DNA of 64,000 nucleotides. It comes from Novosphingobium sp. AAP83 (lineage in GTDB: Bacteria; Pseudomonadota; Alphaproteobacteria; Sphingomonadales; Sphingomonadaceae). Positions 42,887 through 51,796 of the stretch are shown one piece after another (position 1 is the stretch's first letter; every line of letters begins with the position of its first letter). The stretch covers positions 124,001 to 188,000 of the forward strand of contig NZ_LJHY01000001.1 of assembly GCF_001295795.1 (NCBI RefSeq), in the 5' to 3' direction. The position numbers and the translations under genes are program-made. Under the pieces are notes generated by a model. The model did no database searches. It was given only the letters and a program-made list of their open reading frames with translations, and was not told where the DNA came from.

Positions 42887-44920
42887 TTACTGGTTAGGCA
42901 GACCCGCCAGCATGTCCGGCGTCAGGACTTGCGGCAATTGGCGGGCCTCGCCGCCTGCGGGATACCACAAGTAGAGCGGGACGCCTGCTGCGCCTTGGGT
43001 GGTGAGGAATTTGGTAATGGCCGGATCGCGGCGGGTCCAATCGCCGATAAGCACGACGACGCCTGCTTTTTTGAAGGCTGCGCGGGTGGATTCGCGTTCG
43101 ATGGATGTGCCTTCGTTGACTTTGCATGAGAGGCACCAATCGGCGGTGAAATAGGCGAAGACGGGCTGTCCGCTTTTGCGGGCCTGCGCCAAGGCGGCTT
43201 CGCTGAAGGGCTTGGCGGCAAGGAGACCGCCGCTTTCACCCGCGCCAGCGGTGGCAAGGCGTGGCGCTCCGGAGAAGGCCACGGCGGCAAGGGCGAGCGT
43301 TGCAGGCGCGACCCAGCGGGCGACGGCGCGGCCTTGGCGCTGGCCCTTTCCGGCAAAGGCCAGCACGACGACGAAAGCGGCCGAGAGCGCGACGGCGGCG
43401 GCGGCGAAGGTCTCGCCACCCAAGCGCCATGCCAGCCAACCCAGCGCCAGCGCGGTGAGCGCCATCGGCACGGCCATGATCCGGCGAAAGCGGTCCATCC
43501 ATGCGCCGGGTTTGGGCAGCAGGCGGCGCAGTGCGGGGATGAAGCCGAGCAGCAGGAACGGCAGCGCAAGGCCTAGGCCCAGTGCGGCAAACACTCCCAG
43601 CGCCGCCCACCACGGCAGGACCAGCGCCGCACCCATCGCGGCGGCCATGAACGGGCCGGTGCAAGGTGTGGCGACGAATGCGGCGAGCAGGCCGGTGGCA
43701 AATGCGCCCGATGATCCCGCGCCACGCTCAATCGAGAGGCCCGGGAGTTCGAACAGGCCCGCAAAGTTGGCGGTGATGGCGACAGCCAGCAAGAGGAGAA
43801 CCGCGACGACGCCGGGTTCCTGCAACTGGAACGCCCAGCCGACTTGTTCTCCGCCCGCGCGCAGGGCGAGCATGACGCCGCCCAGCGCAAGGCAGGCGAG
43901 GACCACGCCGCCGGTATAGGCAAGGCCCTCGGCTTTGGCGTTGTGCGAATTGCCGCGTGCCAAGGCCAGTGCCTTGAGGCTGAGGATCGGGAAGACGCAG
44001 GGCATGACGTTCAGCACCAGTCCGCCAAGGAACGCCCCGATCAGCGCAAGGCCGAGGACTGATACAGAAAAGGCCGCGCCGCCCACTTCATCACCGCCAC
44101 TTGGCACGGTGCCAGGGGCGGTAGTGAAGGCAATGCCGCCCGCATCCTTGTCCATGGTGAGTACGCCTTCGACCGTCGCGGGGGCGGCAGAGCCTTGGCC
44201 GAGCGGCACTTCGACGACCAGCGTATCGCCATTGCGGAAGAAGCGCTGCGGGGCGGCGTAATCAGCGAGGCGTTCGGTCGAGAGGAACAGGTGCGGGGCA
44301 TCGAGCGGGGCGCTGGCCGGGAAGGGCAGGGCGATGCGCAGGGTTTTGGGGCCGAGCGCGAATGTGCCGGTGCGGTCGAGCGGAGCGGGGAGGGCCGCGC
44401 GCCAGCTTTCGAACCGCGCGTCCTTTGCACCTACGCCGATGGTTATCGTGCCCGATAATTCGGCGCGTTCGGGCACGCAGATTTCGTTTGTGCAGACCAG
44501 CCATTGCGCCTTGACCTTGATCGGCAGCAGCGTGCCGGGGGCGGCATTGGCGGGGACTTTGATCGGGACGAGCACGGCATATTCGTGTTCGTAAACATGG
44601 TTCATCAGCCCCTGAATCAGCAGCGTTTGCGGCACAGGAAACTGCATCGCGCCCGCGCTGGCACCCGCAGGCAGGGTCCAATCGAGCGAAAGACCATAGC
44701 CCGCATCGCCGGGGTTGGACCAATAGCCGTGCCAGCCCGGCTCTGGTTGCATCAGCAGCGCCAGCGTGACAGCTTCACCCGGCGCGACCGGACCTTCGGC
44801 GAGCAGCGAGGCGCGCATGTGATTGGGTGCGGCGCGGGCAGGAATGATCGACAGGCTGAGCGAAAGCCACAAGGCCGTCACAAACATCGCTATAGTGCGC
44901 ATTGTCGGCGAGAAGGGCAT
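42887..44920 (-). CDS. DsbD-family thiol:disulfide interchange / ScsB-like membrane protein
   Basis: The 677-residue protein has a signal segment, an N-terminal immunoglobulin-like domain containing CTNEIC (DsbD-alpha like), about eight transmembrane helices with redox cysteines in VMPCVFPI and ATPCTGPF, and a C-terminal thioredoxin domain with WCLSC. Such proteins carry electrons from cytoplasmic thioredoxin to periplasmic thiol proteins. ATG 44920 has GGAAA upstream; ATG 44902 is possible. It is divergent from the phosphatase gene. The 42598-42886 repeat lies just after its stop. Confidence 0.9.
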   Translation of the reverse strand: MPFSPTMRTIAMFVTALWLSLSLSIIPARAAPNHMRASLLAEGPVAPGEAVTLALLMQPEPGWHGYWSNPGDAGYGLSLDWTLPAGASAGAMQFPVPQTLLIQGLMNHVYEHEYAVLVPIKVPANAAPGTLLPIKVKAQWLVCTNEICVPERAELSGTITIGVGAKDARFESWRAALPAPLDRTGTFALGPKTLRIALPFPASAPLDAPHLFLSTERLADYAAPQRFFRNGDTLVVEVPLGQGSAAPATVEGVLTMDKDAGGIAFTTAPGTVPSGGDEVGGAAFSVSVLGLALIGAFLGGLVLNVMPCVFPILSLKALALARGNSHNAKAEGLAYTGGVVLACLALGGVMLALRAGGEQVGWAFQLQEPGVVAVLLLLAVAITANFAGLFELPGLSIERGAGSSGAFATGLLAAFVATPCTGPFMAAAMGAALVLPWWAALGVFAALGLGLALPFLLLGFIPALRRLLPKPGAWMDRFRRIMAVPMALTALALGWLAWRLGGETFAAAAVALSAAFVVVLAFAGKGQRQGRAVARWVAPATLALAAVAFSGAPRLATAGAGESGGLLAAKPFSEAALAQARKSGQPVFAYFTADWCLSCKVNEGTSIERESTRAAFKKAGVVVLIGDWTRRDPAITKFLTTQGAAGVPLYLWYPAGGEARQLPQVLTPDMLAGLPNQ

Positions 44921-45042
44921 CGGTTTCCACCACAAGCCCCTTGAACCGGAACGCCGCCGGGGCCATGCGTAGCGCTCTGGCAGCGTCCTACGATTGGCCT
45001 CGGCCCAAGTCCAGTCTGCGTGCCCGATGGAGTATGTCCTGC

Positions 45043-46716
45043 GTGAAAAACTTTGCCCGCAAAGCCGCCTTGTTGCTTGCCGCTGGTGCTCTTCCCGTGG
45101 TGCCCGCCATGGCGCAGGAAGCCGCCCAGCCGGTTTCGCAAACCGTGCCCGCCAACGCCCCGCGTCTGGTAGTGGCCATTGCGATTGACCAGCTTTCGTC
45201 CGATATCTTTGCCCAATATCGCCAGCGCTTTACCGGCGGCTTTGCGCGGTTGACCAGCGGCGCGGTGTTTCCGGCGGGCTATCAAAGCCACGCGGCGACC
45301 GAGACCTGCCCCGGCCATTCAACGATCCTGACGGGCAACCGTCCGGCGCATACCGGCATCATCGCCAATTCGTGGATCGACCAGTCGGTAAGCGTGGGAC
45401 CGAAGCTGGTCTATTGCGCCGAAGACGTTGCCAAGCGGACCGCCGGATCGCGCGATTACGTGGCCTCTGTCAAAAACCTTCTGGTGCCGACGCTGGGCGA
45501 TCTGCTGAAGCGGGTCAATCCGGCGGCGCGCAACATCGCGGTTTCGGGTAAGGATCGCGGCGCGCTGATGATGGGCGGGCACGATATCGATCAGGTGTAC
45601 TGGTGGAAGGGCAAAGGCTTCACCACGCTGGAAGGCCGCACCTTGGGCGCAACCGCCGTCGCGCAAAACGCCGCGATCACCGCAACTTTGGCCAAGGGCG
45701 CGCCTGCCTTTGCATTGCCGGCCTGGTGCGCGCGCAATGATCGCGCGATTCAGGCAGGCACTGCTACCGTCGGCACAGGGCGCTTTGCTCTGAAGGCCGG
45801 GGCAACAGATGCTTTCCGCGTTTCACCACGGCTGGACCGTGCAACGCTGGATCTGGCGGTAAAGCTGGTCGACGAGGAGAAGCTGGGCAAGGACGCCGTG
45901 CCCGATGTGCTTTCGGTCAGCCTTTCGGCCACAGACTATGTTGGCCATGCTACCGGCACCGAGGGCGCAGAAATGTGCATCCAGTTGACGCAGCTTGATC
46001 TGGCACTGGGCGATTTCTTCGCCAGCCTTGATCAGCGCGGCATTGATTACGCGGTGGTGTTGACCGCAGACCACGGCGGGTTCGACTTGCCCGAGCGTTT
46101 GCATGAACAAGCGCTGGAAGTATCGGCGCGCGTGACCAACGATGTTTCGCCCGAGGCGCTTTCGGCCACTTTGGGCAAGCGTTACGGGCTTGAGCCCAAG
46201 GATCTGATCCTGTCGGACGGGGCATCGGGCGATTACTGGGTGCGCGCCGATGTGGCCCCGGGCCTTAAGGGCAAGATCGTGGACGATGCCAAAGCTATGC
46301 TGGAATCCAACAGCCAAGTAGAGGTTGTGCTGACCGCTGCCGAGATTGCCGCAACGCCGATGCCAACACACTCGCCCGAAGTGTGGACCATGGCCGAACG
46401 CGCTCGTGCATCATACAATCCGCTGCATTCGGGCGATTTCGTGGTGTTTTTAAAGCGCGGCGTGGTGCCGATTCCGACGCCGCGTGCAGGCTATGTGGCA
46501 ACGCACGGTAGCCCGTGGGACTATGATCGCCGCGTGCCGATCCTGTTCTGGCGCAAGGGGATGACCGGGTTTGAACAGCCCAGCGCGATTGAAACGGTGG
46601 ACATCGCGCCCAGCCTTGCCGCATTGGTGGGGCTGAAAGTGCCCGAAGGTTCGTTTGACGGACGCTGCCTTGATCTGGATGGTGGCGCGGGCAATACTTG
46701 TGGAGCGGCCAAATGA
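45043..46716 (+). CDS. Secreted alkaline phosphatase / phosphodiesterase (PafA-like)
   Basis: The 557-residue protein has a signal peptide (KNFARKAALLLAAGALPVVP, ending AMA|Q) and the type I phosphodiesterase/nucleotide pyrophosphatase fold: VAIDQL region AIAIDQLSSD, nucleophile in TETCPGHSTILTG, metal sites LSATDYVGH and VLTADHGG and a late ATHGSPW. It would release phosphate from organic phosphates in the periplasm. I favour GTG 45043, because GGAG lies ten bases before it; ATG 45034 is directly against that site. Its stop overlaps the next gene's start (ATGA). Confidence 0.88.
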   Translation: MKNFARKAALLLAAGALPVVPAMAQEAAQPVSQTVPANAPRLVVAIAIDQLSSDIFAQYRQRFTGGFARLTSGAVFPAGYQSHAATETCPGHSTILTGNRPAHTGIIANSWIDQSVSVGPKLVYCAEDVAKRTAGSRDYVASVKNLLVPTLGDLLKRVNPAARNIAVSGKDRGALMMGGHDIDQVYWWKGKGFTTLEGRTLGATAVAQNAAITATLAKGAPAFALPAWCARNDRAIQAGTATVGTGRFALKAGATDAFRVSPRLDRATLDLAVKLVDEEKLGKDAVPDVLSVSLSATDYVGHATGTEGAEMCIQLTQLDLALGDFFASLDQRGIDYAVVLTADHGGFDLPERLHEQALEVSARVTNDVSPEALSATLGKRYGLEPKDLILSDGASGDYWVRADVAPGLKGKIVDDAKAMLESNSQVEVVLTAAEIAATPMPTHSPEVWTMAERARASYNPLHSGDFVVFLKRGVVPIPTPRAGYVATHGSPWDYDRRVPILFWRKGMTGFEQPSAIETVDIAPSLAALVGLKVPEGSFDGRCLDLDGGAGNTCGAAK

Positions 46717-47933
46717 ATGAAGCACATGCTGACGTTGTGATCCTGGGCGGTGGCCTCGTCGGCATGACTTTGGCGATTGGTCTGGCGAAAGCCGGGATCA
46801 GCAGCCACGTGGTGGACAATTCAGACCCTGCGGCGCAAACCGCTGAAGGGTTCGATGGCCGCGCTTCGGCGATTTCAACCGCAAGCTGGAACTTGTACGA
46901 ACACCTTGGCATGGCCGAGGCGCTGGCTCCGCTGGGCTGCCCGATTGCGTCGATTGCGGTGACCGATGCGATGAAGCCGGGGCGGATCGATTTCCAGCCG
47001 GGTGAAGCCGATGGCTCATTGGGCCGAATGTATGCCAACCGCGATCTGCGCATCGCGATGTATGCCGCCGCTGCGCGTGAAGAGGCGATTAGCTTCCACC
47101 CCAACGCGCACGTCGTCACGCGTGAGCGCGGCGAGCATGGGGTGAGTGTCACGCTGGCCGATGGCCGCGTACTGAAAGGGCGGTTGCTGGTGGGGGCCGA
47201 GGGCCGCAAATCACCCACGCGCGACGAGGCTGGTTTTACGCCTGCCCGCTGGGACTATGGCCACCGCGCGATCATCGGGGGGCTGACGCATGAAAAGTCG
47301 CATGGCAATGTGGCGTGGGAAGTGTTCTATCCGGCAGGGCCTTTTGCGCTGCTGCCGCTGCTGGATGGCGCAGACGGCGTGCACCGTTCGGCGCTGGTGT
47401 GGACCGTGGCGGAAAAGGACGCTGCCGCTGTGCTGGCCATGCCTGATGCAATGTTCATCGGCGAAGTGGCAACACGGATGCACGGCATCTTTGGCAAGAT
47501 CGAACTGGCGGCCCCGCGCACATCCTATCCGCTGAACTTCCACCACACCGTGCGCGTCGTGGAGGAACGGCTGGCGCTGGTCGGCGATGCGGCGCACGGG
47601 ATGCACCCGATTGCGGGGCAGGGCCTGAACCTTGGTCTGCGTGATGTGGCCGCGCTGGTCGAAGTGCTGTCAGATGGCGCGCGGCTGGGGCTGGATGTGG
47701 GCGATGCGCAATTGCTGGCGCGTTATGAGCGCTGGCGTGCCGCCGATACCTTCATGGTGGCCACCGCAACCGATGTGTTGACGCGCCTGTTCGGCCTACC
47801 CGGACGCGTGCCCTCGGCCATCCGCCGCTTCGGCATGGCAGGTGTGCAACGTATGGGACCGCTAAAGCGCTGGTTCATGGATGAGGCGCGCGGGATGAGC
47901 GGTGATCTGCCGAAGTTGCTGCGCGCGGCTTGA
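46713..47933 (+). CDS. UbiH/UbiF/VisC-type FAD-dependent hydroxylase
   Basis: A 406-residue flavoprotein monooxygenase with DVVILGGGLVGMTLAIGLAK (FAD dinucleotide site), LLVGAEGRKSPTRD and LALVGDAAHGMHPIAGQG with following LNLGLRDVAAL, the ubiquinone-hydroxylase signature. It probably hydroxylates the ubiquinone ring; which position (UbiH, UbiI or UbiL role) cannot be told from motifs. The start overlaps the phosphatase stop (ATGA), an odd pair for coupling. Confidence 0.9.
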   Translation: MNEAHADVVILGGGLVGMTLAIGLAKAGISSHVVDNSDPAAQTAEGFDGRASAISTASWNLYEHLGMAEALAPLGCPIASIAVTDAMKPGRIDFQPGEADGSLGRMYANRDLRIAMYAAAAREEAISFHPNAHVVTRERGEHGVSVTLADGRVLKGRLLVGAEGRKSPTRDEAGFTPARWDYGHRAIIGGLTHEKSHGNVAWEVFYPAGPFALLPLLDGADGVHRSALVWTVAEKDAAAVLAMPDAMFIGEVATRMHGIFGKIELAAPRTSYPLNFHHTVRVVEERLALVGDAAHGMHPIAGQGLNLGLRDVAALVEVLSDGARLGLDVGDAQLLARYERWRAADTFMVATATDVLTRLFGLPGRVPSAIRRFGMAGVQRMGPLKRWFMDEARGMSGDLPKLLRAA

Positions 47934-47976
47934 GGCGTTGGGCTAGGGCAGCCTTGTTTGCCCGGCTGGCCCCATA

Positions 47977-48007
47977 ACAAAACCCCCGGACCGGGGGCAT
48001 TGGTCCG
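47977..48007 (-). terminator. Terminator-like hairpin downstream of lolA/RNA candidate
   Basis: On the minus strand GGACC and GGTCC elements and a CCCCCGG/CCGGGGG stem are followed by TTTTGTT. It would end a transcript coming from lolA or from the structured element at 48075-48204. Confidence 0.6.
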
Positions 48008-48240
48008 AGGGTTCCATTTTGCGTTCGTCACGCTTGACTGGGCGGCTTGTAAGAGACCGGCAACAGGGGGGAAACCTGTCTCAACCGCTGCGTCGACAAT
48101 CTGTTTAAGCCCCTGCCGCTTGCCCTTGGATGAACGGGGCTGAAAAGCCTGTCGCAAGTTGTCGCATAAGGAGCACGCCTTGCAGTTGAGCTGATGCGAA
48201 CAGGCGACGGGCTGTGGCGCAGGGCAAACAGATGCACCGA
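48008..48240 (-). ncRNA. Candidate structured RNA (6S-like rod), strand tentative
   Basis: No credible protein is encoded in 47934-48254. Instead, three nested helices line up: CCTGT-CTCAAC (48075-48085) with GTTGAG (48185-48190) and ACAGG (48200-48204); TGCG/ACAA (48089-48099) with TTGTCGCA (48159-48166); and AGCCCC (48108-48113) with GGGGCT (48136-48141). This gives a long rod with bulges capped by a hairpin, like 6S RNA. On the minus strand a TATGAT box lies near 48242-48247 and a terminator follows at 47977-48007. Identity with ssrS is inferred, not shown; a lolA 3'-UTR structure is the alternative. Confidence 0.45.
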
Positions 48241-48254
48241 ATCATAAGTCGTCC

Positions 48255-48914
48255 TCAGCGCGTGGTCGGGCGGCGCGGGTCGGTCCAGTTAAAAGTCTTG
48301 TCGTCCACCGCGATGCCGTATTGATGGCCCGAAAGGCGAATCGTGGTGCGCTTGTTCTGCGAATCGAGCGCGACCCACGAATCGAGTTGCAGGCCGCCTG
48401 GCGCTGCGCCGTTGCGCACGAAGATCATCGTGATCGTGCCATATTCGGGGTGCTTTGGATCACGCACTTGCAGGCTGGTGACGCCCGCATCGCCAGTGGG
48501 CAGCAGTTTGGCAAAGCGCGCCACGTCTTTGCTCGGGTTCAGCAAGGCGCCCAGCGGGCTGTTGCCGATGGGCCAGCGCTGCACCTGGCGGACCTGATAA
48601 TCGATCATGGTCAAGGCCTTGCCATCGCCCACGATCAGCAGCGGCACGCCTTTTTGATATTGGAAGCGGATTTTGCCGGGGCGCTTCATCGTCAACACGC
48701 CGGTGGTGTTCTTGCCCGAACGGTCAGTCTGGACAAAGTTTGCCCGCAGCGTGGAAATGCCGCGCAAGGCAGCAACTGCGCGGTCAACCTCGGCGGACGG
48801 GGCCTGTGCCGATACGGCAACGGGCGCGATGGCGGCGGTCGCAGTGCCCAGGACAAGCGAAAAGGCCACCAAAGGGCGGCCCAGTTTGTGGAGTTTTATC
48901 AAAATCGTGTTCAT
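48255..48914 (-). CDS. lolA: Outer-membrane lipoprotein carrier protein LolA
   Basis: A 219-residue periplasmic chaperone that ferries lipoproteins from LolCDE to the outer membrane. It has a signal peptide ending AVSAQA, then ISTLRANFVQTDRSGKNTTG, GKIRFQYQKGVPLLIVGDGK and the half-barrel strands VTSLQVRDPKH. AAGGA lies before ATG 48914; the frame to 48950 is not needed. The upstream neighbour on the same strand is rpmG. Confidence 0.92.
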   Translation of the reverse strand: MNTILIKLHKLGRPLVAFSLVLGTATAAIAPVAVSAQAPSAEVDRAVAALRGISTLRANFVQTDRSGKNTTGVLTMKRPGKIRFQYQKGVPLLIVGDGKALTMIDYQVRQVQRWPIGNSPLGALLNPSKDVARFAKLLPTGDAGVTSLQVRDPKHPEYGTITMIFVRNGAAPGGLQLDSWVALDSQNKRTTIRLSGHQYGIAVDDKTFNWTDPRRPTTR

Positions 48915-49016
48915 CGCCGTTCCTTGCAGTGTCGGCGTTGAACTCGCCATGAACCGACCCGTTCCAGAAAGGATGGGTGGTTCAGGCGGTCAATAGCAAA
49001 AACGCAAAACGCGCCT

Positions 49017-49184
49017 TTACTTGATCTTGGCTTCCTTGAACTCGACATGCTTGCGCACGACGGGATCATACTTGCGGAAGACCATCTTCTCGGTCGTGTT
49101 CCGGGGGTTCTTCTTCGTGACATAGAAGAAGCCGGTGTCTGCGGTCGAGACCAGACGGATCTTGACGGTGGTTGGCTTTGCCAT
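49017..49184 (-). CDS. rpmG: 50S ribosomal protein L33
   Basis: A 55-residue protein reading [20 protein letters not shown] and ending EFKEAKIK, the alphaproteobacterial form of L33 that lacks the zinc cysteines seen in some other bacteria. It belongs to the large ribosomal subunit. Its stop is about 100 bases upstream of the lolA start. The gene is short and complete. Confidence 0.96.
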   Translation of the reverse strand: MAKPTTVKIRLVSTADTGFFYVTKKNPRNTTEKMVFRKYDPVVRKHVEFKEAKIK

Positions 49185-49345
49185 TGCTCTATCCTGAACT
49201 TTTCGCGCGCGATTCTGAAACGAATGTGGCGGCGCGTCGCCACGCCGCCGTCATGTGGGCGGGCAGTTGGTGTAGAATCAGGGCAAAGTCAAGCGCGCAG
49301 TCATGCAAAGCGTCAATTGCTGACGCGGGATTTGCGTGATATTGG

Positions 49346-50161
49346 TTGCATAAGAAACCACATCAGGCAAGCAAGCCCGTGCCCTTCGATTATACTTGTC
49401 TGTCTGCAATGCCAGAAGGCGTCTATACCGCGCCTTTGCGCCGTCCTGCTCATGTCGGGGAGGATTGGCTTGAGCCTGCGCAGAACCGCTACACAGCCGA
49501 CGAACACGCGATCTGGGATGCGCTTTACGTGCGCCAGATGGATTTGTTGCCGGGCCGGGCTTGCACGGCCTTTCTGCAAGGGTTGGAGCGGCTTGATCTG
49601 GGTCACGGTGGTGTGCCCGATTTGGCGCGACTATCATCCGCTCTTGAGGCTCTGACGGGCTGGAGCGTGGTGCCGGTGCCGATGCTGACCGATCCGACAT
49701 ATGCCGATTACATGCAGGAATATGGCCGCGCCGGGTGGAAGGCGATGCAGCACAACCGGTTAAAGGCGCTTGGCGCGCTCTATTGGTACACGGTGGAGTT
49801 CGGACTGTTGGAGGAGGCTGGCACCTTGCGCGCTTATGGTGCGGGCAGTCTGTCCGGCCCGCGTGAGGCGGTGTTTGCGCTGGAGGCCTAATCGCCCAAC
49901 CGGATCATGCTCAACGTTGACCGGGTAATGCGCACCGATTACGTGATTGATGACCTGCAACCGACCTATTTCGTTATAGAGAGTTTTAAGGACTTGTATC
50001 ACCAGACTGTCGACCGCGATTTCGATAGGCTTTATCGCGCGCTGGGGCCGGGGTTCACTTATGCTAATACTGCGGTGATCGACGTGGACGATGTGCTGCA
50101 CCGTGGCACACTGGAATACCATCTGCGCGGCGGGCACACATCGCAGGCCGATGCCTTATAG
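49346..50161 (+). pseudogene. phhA: Phenylalanine 4-hydroxylase, inactivated
   Basis: Both ends match bacterial PhhA: RYTADEHAIWDALYVRQMDL, LLPGRACTAFLQGLERL, ADYMQEYGRAGWKA, LYWYTVEFGL, then SPNRI and MRTDYVIDDLQPTYFVIESF. Two lesions are present. First, TGWSVVPVP runs directly into MLTDPTYADY: about 46 residues containing the substrate loop and the iron ligands of HDxxGH are missing, with repeated GTGCCGGTGCC at the junction near 49671-49685. Second, an in-frame TAA at 49889-49891 interrupts the conserved segment before SPNRI, after which the same frame continues for 89 codons. The first start is TTG. The enzyme cannot bind iron as usual. Confidence 0.93.
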
Positions 50162-50170
50162 CCAAAGAAA

Positions 50171-50200
50171 AGCCCGGCACTGCACAAGGCAGGCCGGGTT
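50171..50200 (-). terminator. Intrinsic terminator of the 50232 lipoprotein gene
   Basis: AGCCCGGC and GCCGGGTT pair around a 14-base loop; on the minus strand the stem is followed by TTTTCTTT. It lies 31 bases past the lipoprotein stop and just after the phhA relic. Confidence 0.8.
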
Positions 50201-50231
50201 CTCGGATGATTGATCGCGATGTGCGATCGCC

Positions 50232-50501
50232 TTACATTTTGTCGGCGTTATCTTCCATGGCATCTGCTTTGGCTTCACCGGCGTCGCGCACGGCTTCTGC
50301 CTTTCTATCAATAGCGCTTGCTGATGCATCGACCATTGCATCTGCGGTGGCTTCCATCGCATCAGCGGTTGCTTCGGTTGAGGCGCGGACTTCGCCAGCC
50401 TGATCTTCGGCGGCATTTTCTTCCTTGCTGTCACATGCCGAAAGGCCAAGGCCCATGGCGATGATCGAAGCCATTATGGCGCTTTTGAAAATAGGTTTCA
50501 T
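50232..50501 (-). CDS. Small Ala-rich lipoprotein with helical repeats
   Basis: An 89-residue protein with a lipoprotein signal (FKSAIMASIIAMGLGLSAC; lipobox LSAC) and a charged Ala-rich body in which ATADAM is repeated (EATADAMEATADAMVDASAS), suggesting a long amphipathic helix. AAGGGGG lies before the ATG. It resembles the 12507 lipoprotein in composition and may be a periplasmic rod or envelope stress protein; no family assigned. Confidence 0.8.
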   Translation of the reverse strand: MKPIFKSAIMASIIAMGLGLSACDSKEENAAEDQAGEVRASTEATADAMEATADAMVDASASAIDRKAEAVRDAGEAKADAMEDNADKM

Positions 50502-50593
50502 AGGTAAACCCCCTTGTTCAATTGAGATTTGGCTTAGAAAGGGCGATCCTTGCGGACCGCCCTTCGAGGTTGGTTGCGGCTTGCTAAACAGTG

Positions 50594-50860
50594 TTAGCGA
50601 ACCGAACCGCGACGGACGAGATTGACGATGGCGAGCAGGATCAGTGCGCCGAGGAATGACACGATCAGTGTGGGTGCAGAGATACCCGCGGTGATGCTAC
50701 CGCCGCCAACGAGGGGTGCCAGTAGGAACCCGCCGAGCAATGCGCCGACAATGCCGACCACGATGTTCAGGAAGATGCCCTGCTGGCCATCTGTGCGCAT
50801 CACAATGCTGGCAAGCCAGCCGAGGATGCCGCCTACGATAAGAAGAATAATTAGGCTCAT
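50594..50860 (-). CDS. GlsB/YeaQ/YmgE-family small membrane protein
   Basis: An 88-residue protein with three hydrophobic segments and the family Gly pattern: MSLIILLIVGGILGWLAS, GIFLNIVVGIVGALLGGFLL and SFLGALILLAIVNLV. Transglycosylase-associated or stress-induced membrane proteins of this group are common, with unknown activity. AAGGGG precedes ATG 50860; the longer frame to 50923 is not membrane-like. Confidence 0.88.
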   Translation of the reverse strand: MSLIILLIVGGILGWLASIVMRTDGQQGIFLNIVVGIVGALLGGFLLAPLVGGGSITAGISAPTLIVSFLGALILLAIVNLVRRGSVR

Positions 50861-50956
50861 TTGGATAACCCCTTGAAGTACAGTCTGTTCGGTCAATCCC
50901 GAACAGGGCACTTGGTTCCGCAAATGCGGTGGGGCGTTTTAGGGATCAGCTTTGAA

Positions 50957-51769
50957 TCAGCGCAGCGACAGCCAGATAATTGCGGCTGCTCCGGCCACGA
51001 TCCGATACCACGCAAATGGCTTGAAGCCCGAGCGGCTAACGTAAGCCACGAAGAAACGGATGACCGCCAGAGCCACCACGAAGGACACGGCAAAGCCTAC
51101 CGCGATTTCGGCCCAGCCAACGCCCAGCGTGCTTGCCATGACGGCCTCGCGGTTATCGATCAGTTCCAGCGTGGTGGCGCCCAGCATCGTGGGGATGGCA
51201 AGGAAGAAGCTGAATTCTGCGGCTGTGCGCCGTTCAATCCCCATCGCCAGCGCGCCCATGATCGTTGCGCCTGAACGGCTGACGCCCGGAATCATCGAAA
51301 CGCATTGCGCAAGGCCTACGCCAAGCGCTTGGCGCAAGGGCAATTGGCCGATGCCGGTCAGCTCACCCGTCTTGGCGTGCTTTTCGATCACAAGGATCGC
51401 CACGCCGCCCAAGATCAGCGCCCAGCACACCACCATCGGACTGCCGAGCATCACATCGATCTGGTCTTTGAGCAGCAGGCCAAGGATGGCCGAGGGGATG
51501 AAAGCCGCCAGAAGGTTACGCAGGAACCGCAAACTGATCGGTTCAAGCCGCAGCAGACCCATGCCCACGGCCCAGAATGTCCGCCAGTACTGCACCACCA
51601 CCGCCAGAATCGCGCCCAACTGGATCATCACGTTGAACATCGCCCATTGGTGGGAGTCATAACCGAATAGTTCGGTCGCCAGAATGAGGTGACCGGTGGA
51701 TGATACTGGCAGAAACTCGGTTAGCCCCTCGACAATGCCGAGCAGAATGGCGGTGACGATCGTATCCAT
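50957..51769 (-). CDS. uppP: Undecaprenyl-diphosphatase
   Basis: A 270-residue integral membrane phosphatase that recycles undecaprenyl diphosphate for peptidoglycan and surface glycan synthesis and can confer bacitracin tolerance. It has EGLTEFLPVSSTGHLI at 14-29 and the second active-site motif PGVSRSGATI, plus about eight hydrophobic helices. It is 27 bases downstream of an ABC exporter gene on the same strand; the two may be cotranscribed. Confidence 0.95.
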   Translation of the reverse strand: MDTIVTAILLGIVEGLTEFLPVSSTGHLILATELFGYDSHQWAMFNVMIQLGAILAVVVQYWRTFWAVGMGLLRLEPISLRFLRNLLAAFIPSAILGLLLKDQIDVMLGSPMVVCWALILGGVAILVIEKHAKTGELTGIGQLPLRQALGVGLAQCVSMIPGVSRSGATIMGALAMGIERRTAAEFSFFLAIPTMLGATTLELIDNREAVMASTLGVGWAEIAVGFAVSFVVALAVIRFFVAYVSRSGFKPFAWYRIVAGAAAIIWLSLR

Positions 51770-51796
51770 GGGCTTCCCTAATCCGGAAATCTGGCT

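Noticed and set aside
47723..48157. Long minus-strand open frame across the lolA-UbiH intergenic region
   Set aside because: Composition is not protein-like, and it overlaps both the UbiH-type coding region and the nested RNA helices, so it is probably spurious.
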